Shown: positions 36,386-46,790 of the stretch, piece by piece
Layout of the letters: every line of letters starts with the position of its first letter
Numbering within the stretch: the stretch's first letter is position 1
Source: Phaffia rhodozyma
Taxonomy: Eukaryota > Basidiomycota > Tremellomycetes > Cystofilobasidiales > Mrakiaceae
Length of the DNA stretch: 64,000 nt
NCBI GenBank assembly: GCA_014706385.1
Contig: JACGZH010000004.1
Span: 372,001-436,000, forward strand
Direction of reading: 5' to 3'
The notes under the pieces: generated by a model
The model's input: only the letters and a program-made list of their open reading frames with translations
What the model was told of the DNA's origin: nothing
The model's database searches: none
Made by a program: the position numbers and the translations under genes

Positions 36386-36551
36386 CAGGTTTTGCGATTC
36401 TTAAATAAACACCTCGAAATCTTTGCATTTCTCTTGGCCTCTACTCGTTCTTCGCACCATGTTTTGTTGAAATTAACAGCTTGAGCTTCAATGTGGTTAT
36501 GATAAATCAACCACTTTTCGGTTGTCATTGAAGATGATTACTGAAATAAAA

Positions 36552-36683
36552 GGGTGAAAATGGACTTTTCTTTGTGGCACTTGTTCCCAATCAAGTCCTC
36601 ACTGGTTTCCCAAACCATATACACACCACCCAGGTGTTTCAGTGAAATGGATTGAGAAACCAGGAAAACAGGAGGGAGCCCGC
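36552..36683. repeat. Direct repeat copy 2
   Basis: Second copy of the about 130-base repeat, same orientation, offset by 298 bases. It differs by many transitions and a few small indels, so the duplication is old. Function unknown. Confidence 0.7.
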
Positions 36684-37391
36684 TAGAAAATTTATAGCTC
36701 TTCGGAAAGAGAGGCTTGGGACTCCGCGCAGAAGGAGGTCGGAAGGTGATGTCTCAAGAGTAGATAACAAATAACAGATGAAATTATGTCAAGACTGCTG
36801 AAATCCCAACAGTCATTACAAAGTAATAGATCGATGGATGTGCGAGCATGTTCTCTCCCTCTTACATATGTCACCTAGAGTTTTGCCTTATTTCGGTTCT
36901 CTAACCACTTGCTGAACACCTGAGGTTGCTGTGTAATCAGTTTGACAGACAGGACAAGCAACCAGAACGAAAGATTAAGCAACCCAATGAGGCTTGTCTC
37001 TAGGATGTACTAAACCCTCTTTCCATTCTTTCCTTCCCGACCCTATTTTTCTATAGATTCAGGTCCACCGGGATATGTAGGAGAGATTGAGAATTTCAGT
37101 GGTTCAATATCTGAATTCTTGTATCTATCAAATCTTTTGCATTGACTAATGTTCTGGCTTTCTGACCTGTGAGTTCCTTAGAACAGAGTATAAGTCTATA
37201 TAATATTTGTGGATGTTTTTCTGCCTAAAAAGGCGCTGCAGAAAGATATGTACAGACCTTGTTTATGTACAAAAGGGAATGGATTATAGAGAATGTTCGG
37301 AGATTACAAGTAACGGATTATGAGGTGGCAAACAAAAAAGCCTTGAAAGAGCGGGAAGATAGGAGATGAATGAAAAAGATGATAAGAAAAT

Positions 37392-38557
37392 CTATTTGGA
37401 GAAAACCAAAGGAGCTCCCTCAGTGATCAATCGACCAAGAGAAATCGACTGTTTGGGGACACAAGCAGTGGCATTGTGGTTAAGGGCGTATCCTCGCTCG
37501 CAGTCGAGGACAACACACTTCGACTCCTGGCACTCGACGGAGCCGGCATGAGGAATGCTGGTGCAATCGAGACCGGTCTGAGCTCCAGGGAAGGGAGAAG
37601 TGCATCCTCCGCCTGTTCAAGAACATAGGAATGTCAAGATCAATACCAAGCCATAGTATGAGAATACAAAAAGATATCAGAAAACTAACAAGACTCAATG
37701 TTGGCCTTGGTATCAATGCACTCGAATCCAGAAGCGCCGGACAAAGTGGAAACAGGGCAGGCAGTCATGGAACCAGGGCAAGGGTTTCGAGATCGGGCGT
37801 TGAGGTTTCGTCGTCGCGCTCCGGGAGAGATGCAGGTCTGTCCGTTGGCAACGCACTGGCCAGAGCATCGCTGGTATCCGGTTGCACAGGCTGGAAAGAT
37901 CGGTTGTACAGATCAGCCAGGTACTCATGTCTAAGGGGCAATGTATGGCAGGGGCAAGACTTACTGAATCCACACGTTCCAGAGCAATCGTTGGGAACAG
38001 AGTTGGCAGGGTACTTGCAAGAAGTAGTCTTCGAACCTAGGAGACCCAGAGCGATGGGCTGAGCAAGGGTAACAAGCGAGTTGACTAGAGATGGAAGGGA
38101 AGAGTTTCCATGGTCAGTCGGACGGTAGCGCGAGTAGTTGAAGAATGGAGTAGTCTATACGAACCCGTCTGTCCAATTAACCCAAGAAGTCCAGAGTTCT
38201 TGCTGGCTCCGGCCTGGAGGTTCAATATAGACTGAGGAGTAAGACCGTTGGCAGTCTAATTATATAAATTAGATAAAGAGTCCGATAGTTGATTAGTTTA
38301 ATGGTCATCGAAACAAGACGGATAGGTTTAGACGCACGGCGCAGATACAGGTGCTTCCCAGGTCGATGATAAGAACCTTGACGTTGAGATCAACCTGGGA
38401 ATATGACAGGAACCAGAAAGGGCAGATGATAAGCGTACGATAGACAAAGGAATATCGAGGGATGCGCTAGGGCACTTACACAGATAGGAGCAGTGATCGC
38501 TCCGGCAACGAGCGAAGCCGCAGCGAGGAAGGTGGCGAAAAAGTTGAGGGCGAGCAT
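37392..38557 (-). CDS. Secreted cysteine-rich protein with CPL1-like domain
   Basis: Predicted secreted protein, about 260 residues, from six or seven exons. It starts at 38557 with a signal peptide (MLALNFFATFLAAASLVAGA). The next segments are hydrophobic (VDLNVKVLIIDLGSTCICA; TPQSILNLQAGASKNSGLLG). The Cys-rich part begins SCKYPANSVPNDCSGTCGF and TGYQRCSGQCVANGQTC. It is followed by the basidiomycete CPL1-like pattern: NPCPGSMTACP, SGASGFECIDTKANIESCGG, then CTSIPHAGSVECQESKCVVL and DCERGYALNHNATACVP. Exons 38557-38480, 38394-38338, 38255-38165 and 38084-37965 join in phase. In Cryptococcus, Cpl1 is a secreted factor affecting capsule and host macrophages; that does not imply the same role here. 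Domain assignment is from the Cys pattern by eye. Confidence 0.82.
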
Positions 38558-39087
38558 CTTGAGACAGAGACGGAATGAAGGAGGGGAAGAAGGGAAGAAA
38601 GGGAGACAGGGAGATGGAAAGAGGACGGAGGGAAAGAGTAAGGGAAGAAGATGAAGAAGAAGAAGAAGGATGAGGAGCCAGAAAGAGAGGAAGTACACAG
38701 GACAGTCATGCCTCTTATACCTTGGGTTTCTACTGACTCCTACACCTCGATGAGACTGCGACACATTCTAGATTCGATAGTGCCTCATTTCTGGGGCTTG
38801 AATCGGATGGCTAAGAGACAAGAGACAAGAGACAGAAACTCTATCAGAGCCCGATGGCACTTGGAAGAAGATTATCAGGGCTGAAAAGAGGCCATTGTGC
38901 GCGCATGCGTTCTCCAGGGCAGAGCATCCCCAGTTGCAGAAACATGATTAGAAGATGTTTATTAGCTCAATCAATCTTGATCGGTCGTCTCTGACTTCAG
39001 GGAACCAAAACAGCAGAGTGATATGTGAGTGTCAATATAAGCCTGAACTTTATGAGATATGACTTCATAAGCACAGAGTTAGTCCAT
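38558..39087. other. Promoter region of the CPL1-like gene; no gene
   Basis: Upstream of the CPL1-like start the plus strand is purine-rich (GAAGAAGAAG-type near 38650), meaning a CT-rich leader for the minus-strand gene. The rest is unique and without a gene. Confidence 0.5.
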
Positions 39088-39426
39088 TTAATCCAGGTCG
39101 ATCCTGTGAAGGAAGGTCAGTATGAGGAACGAGCGGTCTATGGTCAGTTCAACGGAAACTAAATTAGACATATCAAGACACGTCGGAGGGTGTTCAGAGG
39201 TGTCGGAGGAGGCTAATCGGATGCCCTGACCGATATCAATGCCAAGCTCCGCTCCATCCGGATCAGCGAATCTCTCAGGAAGATATTCTAGTTTGACCTT
39301 AAACGACCAAGGTCGAATGGTAGAACTCGTGCGAAGGAAGATAGAGGACGTTATGAAATGTCCTGCCTTGTGAGGATGGAGGTATTCCAAGTTCCGAGAC
39401 ACAAAAACATTATCTATGTGGGTCAC
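39088..39426 (-). CDS. Hypothetical 112-residue protein or gene remnant
   Basis: I do not recognise it. An intron-free minus-strand frame starting MTHIDNVFVSRNLEYLHPHK has balanced, protein-like composition (IRPWSFKVKLEYLPERFADP; CLDMSNLVSVELTIDRSFLI) instead of low complexity. No exon extension was found upstream or downstream. Possibilities are a small orphan gene, one exon of a gene I could not assemble, or a remnant. Confidence 0.35.
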   Translation of the reverse strand: MTHIDNVFVSRNLEYLHPHKAGHFITSSIFLRTSSTIRPWSFKVKLEYLPERFADPDGAELGIDIGQGIRLASSDTSEHPPTCLDMSNLVSVELTIDRSFLILTFLHRIDLD

Positions 39427-39994
39427 ATCTTATGTGCCTGTGACAGGGACAAAAAACCGACAGGGACGACAACAGGGATAACAAACAGGAAACAATTGAC
39501 AAACAGCTGACAGAGAGGAGCCGAAACGATAATTTACAGTGGACAGAACAGTGCCTAAATTATGTAAGCAACTGTGAGTAAAGTTTAGATTAGACAGGAT
39601 GTCCCCAATGCCGACGTCCCCGATACAAAGATCGGATATATGAATGAAATATATTATCGTTCAGACACATCCGCTCAGTAGCCGATGATGCTAGATGCAA
39701 TCCCGGTTCTTCTTCCGAGCCCGGACCTATCGATTGTTAAATTCTATTTATTCCGAGGCGTAACCTTTCCCAAGTTACCCGACGGATGAAAACTCATGAA
39801 AAGTTCTGAAATTCATCGAAATTGATCAAAAATCACCTCATTTTAGGTTACGACCCTGCGAACCCCTACCATTTTGGTTACCTGCCCTTCACCAGGAAGA
39901 GAACGAGGAGGCAAGAATGCTAGTGTTTGGCACTGCCACCAATGCTCATGCTGACACTGCCTAACCGACAGGGGCAAACTAGATCCATAGCCCA
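39427..39994. other. Intergenic, no gene seen
   Basis: Unique AT-rich sequence. No convincing reading frame on either strand. Confidence 0.5.
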
Positions 39995-40110
39995 TGACCC
40001 ATAGGATCTTGGTGGGTTTGTGGTCTGAGAGCAACCAAGTCCAAGATGGCTACGTATTCACCCCAAGTTGGCTAGGGTTACTCTCATCAAGCCTAAGGCT
40101 TACAATTATA
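39995..40110. repeat. Third copy of the 46-kb repeat arm
   Basis: Resembles the right arm of the inverted-repeat element at 46661-46774 in the same orientation: both carry a GACC-x-ATxGGATCT start, GGTTTGTGGTCT (with small changes), then CCAA(A/G)TCCA and GGC. It sits 115 bases upstream of the STS1 start codon, so it may lie in that promoter. Confidence 0.55.
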
Positions 40111-40223
40111 GCGGCGTGAGTGTTAGGGTTGTAAACTTCCACTCATCAGTTTTCCAGTTGACAAACACATCTCCCTGTTGAGGTTCTTCCACCGTTGCCC
40201 TTCTCTCTCACATTCAACACATC

Positions 40224-41767
40224 ATGGCCAACGTCCATCCCTCTATCCCATTCCCGCCAACACCAGTTCCTCATGCTCCATCTCCTCTAGGTTTTGGTTT
40301 CGGTTTATCCAAGCCATCGTCCTCTGTTTCTTCGTTCGGGTTTGGCTCGACACCAGTCAAGAAGACACCTGGCTGGGGATCGCTCCATTCCCAATCTTCC
40401 TTCGGAGGTGGCCCGTCGCCCTCTTCTGCTTCAGCCTTTGGCTTTGGAGGATCTAACCTGCCTTCCCCATCAATCCTCACTTCGGCCTCACAATCAGATC
40501 AGCTGGTCTATTCTCATATATCAATCGGATCACCCCAGATCAACACCCCGTTTGGAAAGAGAAAGGCATCTCACCCAGTTCCTACACCCCCACCTACATT
40601 ATCTTTTGGTCAAGGGTCCAACTCCCGTCGCCGAGAAAGAGAAGAAGATGAGGACGAAGATGAAGAGATGGGAGATAGCAGATCTTTTGGTGGAAGGCAC
40701 GTGAAACCGCTGAAGAAGAGCAGAGTTAACGCCGCAGACGAGGAGGAGCCTAAGAGTACTCAGACGAAACAGAGAGGTTCAGAAACAAACACTGCAGAAG
40801 ATGTGGACTTGGGAGTCCTTCTAGGTTCGTTGTTTACTCTCTATTCTGTATGTTTAATTTGAAGAATGTGCAAGGAAACATATACGTGGATTTACCGGAA
40901 ATGCACTTCATGAAGGAGCTGTGGCTACCAACAAATGATAAAGACAGACACATGAACTGACCCACACATATTCAATTTACAGCACTTCTGCCTCCAGCCT
41001 CGCTCCTTCCGATCTTGACATCGCTGATTCAACAGAACCCGTCGCTTAAGTCAAATGTACTTGCTCTTCTTCCCAGTCCATCGCTGCCAACCGCGCTGGA
41101 AGCACTCCGGATAGCAGAACAGAATGTGATGTCATCCATCCCGTTTGGATGGTCCAAAGCGGGTGGAAACGTAAGCGAAATTTACGTGTTGGGAAGAGTG
41201 AAAGGATCTGTAGGCGAAGTAGCTACATTGGTTCGTATCCAGTTGATCCTACTCATTAATCTTAGAATGCGGCGTCGACTTGTCTTCATTCTTCCATCAA
41301 GTAATCTGGAATTGACGATTACCTTCTCATCTCTTGATATTGATCATACCTTTTGTTTTTGTATTTAGATTCGATCTCATCTCCCGTTCTTTACCACCCA
41401 GCCGACACCTTCTCATCCCACTACGACATTCAGCTACCTTTCTCAAAGCACAACTGTTTTACTTCGACTGACTCACCTTTTGCCCGGTCCGCTCGAGGCC
41501 CTCGAAGTCGTCTGGCCTGTACTCGCGAACGAATGGCTTCAGTGGGTTGGAGCTGTGTCCAGACTGGTCAACGATGAAGGAGGCATGGTCAGTGCTAACG
41601 TGGCTGAAGGTTGGATCAGAGAGCTCGAAGGTTTGGCCGGAGATGAAGGTCAAGGCGTGGGCGAAGAAGCCCAGATCAGAAGCCAATTGAGAGAGGTCGG
41701 GAGGGCTTGGATTGGCCAAGTTGGGTGGCTCGTTGGTAGGCGAGAAGGAGGTATGAGGATGGAGTAG
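40224..41767 (+). CDS. STS1: Nuclear proteasome tether Sts1/Cut8, with FG-like N-terminus
   Basis: Cut8/Sts1 anchors proteasomes to the nucleus and nuclear envelope and supports nuclear protein degradation. The three exons are 40224-40824, 40983-41230 and 41369-41767; they join in phase and give 415 residues. The C-terminal helical domain is typical: LGVLLALLPPASLLPILTSL, then NVLALLPSPSLPTALEALRI, FTTQPTPSHPTTTFSYLSQS and LANEWLQWVGAVSRLVNDEG. The first 90 residues are rich in FG dipeptides (FGFGLSK, SSFGFGS, SSFGGG, SAFGFGGS), then a basic cluster (FGKRKAS), an acidic run (EREEDEDEDEEMGD) and a second basic cluster (VKPLKKSRV), probably nuclear localisation signals. The Cut8 call is by domain pattern. 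Confidence 0.86.
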
Positions 41768-42811
41768 TTATCTATTCGATCTGGGTCGTTCTTCTCTCTA
41801 CTTTGGCTTCTTCTCTCTGCTGTACGGGTACCTGTGCCTCCTCACCTCACTTTGCTTGCATCTTCCCATTATATACAACATATATGTTCTCTTTTGATTC
41901 TCTTTTTCCTTTCCCTTCCTTTTTCTCTCCTCTTTGTGTTATCTTGTCCTGCTAATGTATCCTCTCTTCGCCATACCTTTCATTCAATCATCTGTACCAG
42001 CATCCCAGCCTCCCTTCCTTTCTATATCCATCCTGTCACTCTTCATTCTCCTTGATCATCTCCTCATCTTGCTATCCTTCCCTTCCCTTCTCCTTCTTTG
42101 ATTATACATGGGCGAACGCATACTCATCATCCTCCTTACCTATAAGCACGTCTACTAAATACACGGAACACTTGTCAAAAAGATCGAAGCGAAAAAATCT
42201 GAACGCATCTTTCTTTAGGTCTTCATGAAAGCATCAGCTTAGCCTGCAGGAGGAATATCTGATCGCCATAGAAGTAAGAAAAGTCAAGAGATAATGATAG
42301 AGCAGGGGAAGAAACTTGGGCTCTGATGCTCCTTGATTGAACAGTCCTCATCCGTCGCCTACATAACCCTGACGCAGACGAATATCGATTTATATTACGT
42401 AATTGTTTTCTATTTATCGCTTCTGTTTCGGCTCTCCTTTTCCTTGTTCTTTTCCCAGTCCGGTCGTTCGTACTCTTTGGACGACTCATTATCATCGGCA
42501 AGTCTATGAACCAGTTTCTGTTGTTTCCTGATGGCACGTCTTTTTCAGCTCTGGGAGAACCTTGAAGGAAGGATGAGGGACGAGCGATAAAAGAAAAGAA
42601 CAAGGAAGGATGTGATGAAAGGCGCGAGGGAGGGAGTTGTACATCATCGAGAGATCTTGGATACGTTCATGCCAAAAGAAAAGAAAAGAAAAGAAAAGAA
42701 AAGAAAAGAAGAAAAGACACTGAGAAGGAGAGAAAGAAGAAGAAAAGACCATCTAATCAAATAGAGGGACAAGAGAACGAGCCGATAAAAGAGATGAAAG
42801 GAACGACGCGA
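41768..42811. other. Convergent intergenic region with an (AAAAG)n tract
   Basis: Between the 3' ends of STS1 and cofilin. T-rich at left. A pure AAAAG microsatellite of about 40 bases lies at 42673-42712. No gene is seen. Confidence 0.65.
42673..42712. repeat. (AAAAG)n microsatellite
   Basis: Seven to eight uninterrupted pentanucleotide units in the region downstream of cofilin. Confidence 0.9.
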
Positions 42812-43902
42812 TTACTTTCGCTTGACCTTCTCGAGAACTAGAAGTCGGAACCGAGAGATGAGAATAAGCTTTTGATCGAGATAACAGCCAGAGAAGAGCA
42901 GATGAACAAACCGGTAGCCTCGGAGACCTCATCGAAATCAGTTCCCTGGATCTGTTAACCCGTACGCGCATAGAGAGTAAACACGAAGATTCGTTGTCAG
43001 CCAACTCAAGCCCATCACTCGATCCTTCCAAACAAGAGTCCAACGGATGGCGTAGATAAAGATGTTGGTATCTAAATGTACGAACCTCGGTGTGGATACC
43101 AACGAGGGACTTTCGAAGAGCCTACAAAGGAGAAAAATTCCTTGAGTTAGCCTAGTCCATTCTTTGACTTTTCAAAGGCGACACGAAAAGATGCGTCTGC
43201 TATGAGGATATGAACAACAACTAACATCTTTAGAAGCAGCGTAGACCATCTTAGGCTTGATCTTAGCACCATCAGGAGTCCTACGTATAGCAAGGCGATA
43301 GCCGGACGAGCGCGGCGAGTGTGGTGAAAAGAACAGCGAGAAGAATATTACAACAGGAGATTAAATCAGAGAAAGATCAAACACAATCAGTATAGGCAGC
43401 TGTCGTTTCATGAAGAGAATTCTAACCCCCCCTCACTCCTGAAGATGCTCATAAGACCGAAGGAAGCGAAGAAGACGAACCACATGTAGAAGACGAGCTT
43501 GTTTCGGATACCCTCTCCGGAATCGAACTCGAAGTCGTACACGGCCCACCGGCACTCGTTCTCAGGCAGCTGCTCAATGAACGAGTCGTACGACTTCTCG
43601 GTCGATTTGGAGAGCACAACAATCTCAGTGTTATCTGGAGACATGCCGAAGACGATGTACTTGATCTTCTTGCCGGCCTTAAGCTCCTGGTAAGCGGAGA
43701 GACATTCTTGGTTGACGGAAGCTCCAGATGACTATCGTGAGAGGGTTGTAATTAGAAACGAGGGCAAGTCGCAAGAAGGAAGTGAAGAATGAGCGATGAA
43801 GGTCAACAATGAGATGGGGAGATTATAACCGAGCGAGTAAGCGATCTGATGAACACTGTGAAGAACGACCAGGAACGGAACAAAGAAAAAAAAACTCACC
43901 AT
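42812..43902 (-). CDS. COF1: Cofilin / actin-depolymerising factor
   Basis: ADF/cofilin severs and depolymerises actin filaments. The six exons are 43902-43900, 43731-43481, 43280-43226, 43121-43086, 42951-42912 and 42837-42812; they join in phase and give 136 residues. Landmarks are the N-terminal regulatory MSSGASVNQECLSAYQELKA, the long second exon ending in the KLVFYMW motif, then TPDGAKIKPKMVYAASKDAL (the actin-binding helix region), RKSLVGIHTEIQGTDFDEVS and the basic end LEKVKRK. The first exon contains only the ATG codon, with GTGAGT directly after it. The gene is divergent from SPP2 with 329 bases between starts. Confidence 0.95.
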
Positions 43903-44231
43903 TGTGAATAAGATAAAAAGATAAGAGAGAGCGAGTTAAGAGAACGAGATTGAGAGAGGTGCGGTCGAAGTGAGAGAAAGAGGAAGGGAGAAGGAGAAAG
44001 AAACAAGAGAAAAAAACCAAATGAAGGCAGGAAGGAACGACGTGAGCGTGTCGGCTTACGTAAGGGTGTGTATCCCGTAGTCGTCTGGTCTCTCTTTGTT
44101 ATAGTCTGGTCTACTGTTCATCTTGGGATTTTCTATTTGCTCTCATACTGTATTTAGTTTTGCATCTTGCTACTGCCATCTGTCTGTTCACTATCTCCTG
44201 CATTGTGTCAAGAGACGATTCTCTTACCAAG
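43903..44231. promoter_or_regulatory. Bidirectional promoter of COF1 and SPP2
   Basis: The whole space between two divergent start codons. It is purine-rich on the cofilin side (plus strand) and CT-rich on the SPP2 side. No specific site is claimed. Confidence 0.5.
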
Positions 44232-46067
44232 ATGAGCAGCGATTCTTTCAGAATTCACAACCCATCGGCATCTCCAGCCTCATCTGCTCCTGCATCATCT
44301 GCACCAGGATCGCCTTCCTCATCTTCGTCAACCAACTCGACCTCATCGTTTAACGCGTCTCGGCCGGCAGCGGCTTTTAGAGTCCCACATGCACCCAATC
44401 GACCAAGTCCGTTAGCAGCAGCTGCACAGAGTTCAGGAAGGAGGTTTGTAAGCTATCAGGGCAATAGCGACAGCGAAGATGATGAGCCTGCTGGAGGAGC
44501 AAGAATGGTTTCGAACGGAGACAGAGATAATGTTGGCAGAGTGGATCAAGAGGTAGAGTTGGGGTGGGTGTTGGATGCCAAAGGGAAAGGGTACGTCTTC
44601 TTCATCTTGAGCTAGATTGCCACACGGAACTAGCTGTAGACTCAGAACTAACGAAGATATGTAAACCCAACAGCACGTATATCACCCCACAGGTCAGGTC
44701 ACAAGAAATCATCATTCCTTCCCTCGCCAACAAAGACTGGCGAAACTCCTCTCGAGCAGCAAGCTCCCGTGTGGCAACGACGACAGCAACAAAAACTCGG
44801 AAAACCGAAATCTACCTTCCACCTGGAGCTAAGACGGATCCAAATGCTGGCCCGGTTAACACCAGAGAGATCACTGGCGATGGCCCTGAGGAAGGTGGAT
44901 TGATCCGACATGTCCGTCTAGCAACTTCTACCGTTGCCATAAGCACGAATTCTACTCCTGAAGAGTCCCCGACTGGAGAAGGCAGTGTGAAAGCCAAAGA
45001 AAAGGTTGAACTGACTTTGGAGGAGAGAGCGCTTAGAGCAGTTTTGGCTTCGGCCGGTGAACAAGGCTCGGACGACGGTGAAGAACTTGATGCTATCCCT
45101 AAGCAAGAGGATCAGAGACAGAACACGATTACAGAGGAAGAAGCTTTCAGAAGGGATGTAGAGACCAGACCAGATGAGGTATGTGTTCTTTTATCTGCGC
45201 GCGTCTCAAGAATCGAGCTAACCTTTCTCTTGGCTTTACCTGCCGTGTGCCTCAGTCTTCCTTGGACGATTATGCCCGAGTGCCCGTCGCGTCTTTTGGC
45301 TTAGCACTTCTGAAAGGTATGGGCTGGAAGGAAGGTCAGGCCGCGTCTCGAACCCGACCCGGCATGGTGGAAGCCTATGTTCCAAAGAGTCGGCCGTCGT
45401 TACTAGGAATTGGAGCGAAGGAACGAGACGCGCCAACATTGGCAAAAGGAGAGAAGCCAAAGAAGCCATGGAAGGTAAAGGAGGAGGCACGAAAATACAG
45501 CCCAATCGTTAGAGTATCTAGTTCGAAAGAGGTAAGTGTGGCCTTCACGATTGCCGTTGCCGTTATATATCTACCAAGCTACTGAACATCCTACTGGACA
45601 TTTTACTGATACTATATGTTCCTTTGTCTTTTACTTTTATGTACGGAATCATCATCATCATCACTCCTTCTATGACGTCTTAGTCTTCTGTATCTCGTTC
45701 GCCGAATCCAGATTCTCGCCGACCAAGCCGGTCTCCATCTCCCTCGCGGAGACGAAAAGAAGGTGACCGCTCTCGAGACTACGCTCGAGAATCAGCTTTG
45801 ACTTCTAGTTCTAGACGGAAACGGTCGCGCTCTCGGTCGCGTTCGCCTGATAGGTCTTCTCGCAGGCGGGAAGATCGGGATCGCTCAAGGAGTCCACGAA
45901 GGAGGAGGGAGGAGGGCCGGAGTTATAGCAGTAGGAACGAGACCGAGAGCAGGGACCATGATGACCGGCGAAATAGGTATCGAGACGGCAGACCAGATTA
46001 TGAGAGGGATAGAGATAGCCGGAGGGATGATAGGCGGGACAAAGATTGGGACAGAAGGCGGCACTAG
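44232..46067 (+). CDS. SPP2: Splicing factor Spp2-like G-patch protein with RS tail
   Basis: Spp2 (GPKOW/MOS2 family) recruits and activates the DEAH helicase Prp2 in the spliceosome. The four exons are 44232-44590, 44674-45178, 45256-45531 and 45684-46067; they join in phase and give 507 residues. The N-terminus is Ser/Ala-rich and disordered, with RRFVSYQGNSDSEDDEPAGG. The central part has a basic segment and LTLEERALRAVLASA. The G-patch core is DDYARVPVASFGLALLKGMG followed by WKEG, the characteristic Spp2 version. The last exon is an arginine/serine domain (RRKRSRSRSRSPDRSSRRRE and many RD/RS repeats). The RS tail is absent from yeast Spp2. Confidence 0.87.
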
Positions 46068-46790
46068 ATATACGACATACCTAGTATGGCTTTGACTATA
46101 GAGTCACTCAACCGATGATGGTCGATAAATGGCCCTTTTGGACTTGGATCCTCTCAGACCACAACCCGCCCAATCGTCAAGGATGTGAGCTGAGTGTTAG
46201 CCGTCTGTAGCCTGAGTACCATAGATCCAATGCCAGAGCTCCTACTCCTTGGGTGATGCATCAACTGCTAACTATGTAGACGTACACCGAATGTGCCAGG
46301 GCCACATCCTATGATCTCTGCTTGCGTGCAACCCTGTCGTTCTATCCTTTCGTGCGATACGTTTGTCTGTGTATCTGCCTGTCATACTACCTCCATGCAG
46401 TACCTCCGTAGTCTGGGAACCAGATATGAAACACGCTTCCTTTGCCACCCATAGCATAGCCTCCGAAGCCTGGACCCTTTGTTCATCCACTTGTCATTCC
46501 TCCGTGCTGCTCTTGTTCCCAGTTCGTGTACTCGCCATACACCAGTGTAATCCATCATCGAGATCTATCAACTCTGTTCCCTTGTGCCTCTGTTCACCCC
46601 AGTTCCAATCTGAGAGCCTGAAGTTCTACTTCTGCGCTCGTCTCTGTATCGATCGCGCATCCTCTGACCGATGGGATCTCGGTGGTTTGTGGTCTTAGAA
46701 CACCCAAATCCAGAAGGGCCATGCATCGTTCACCATCAGTTGAGGTTGCTCTCTATCAGTCAAAGCCATATAGCTGTTCAAACAATATAT
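46068..46790. mobile_element. Candidate non-autonomous element with about 95-base terminal inverted repeats
   Basis: The left arm (46081-46173) read on the minus strand aligns with the right arm (46681-46774) on the plus strand. Shared blocks in order are GTTGTGGTCT/TTTGTGGTCT, CCAA-TCCA-AAGGGCCAT, ATCG, CCATCA, GGTTG/GGTTG and AGTCAAAGCCATA. The arms look roughly 70% alike by eye. The about 500 bases between them have no gene. The element begins directly after the SPP2 stop. I see no transposase and no certain target duplication, so the mobile-element label is an inference; an old inverted duplication is the alternative. Confidence 0.5.

Larger units (their letters stand above)
36154..37391. 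other. Gene-free stretch holding two diverged direct repeats
   Basis: No protein gene is seen. Apart from the two repeat copies annotated separately, the sequence is unique and AT-rich. It lies between the tRNA gene and the 3' end of the CPL1-like gene. Confidence 0.6.
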
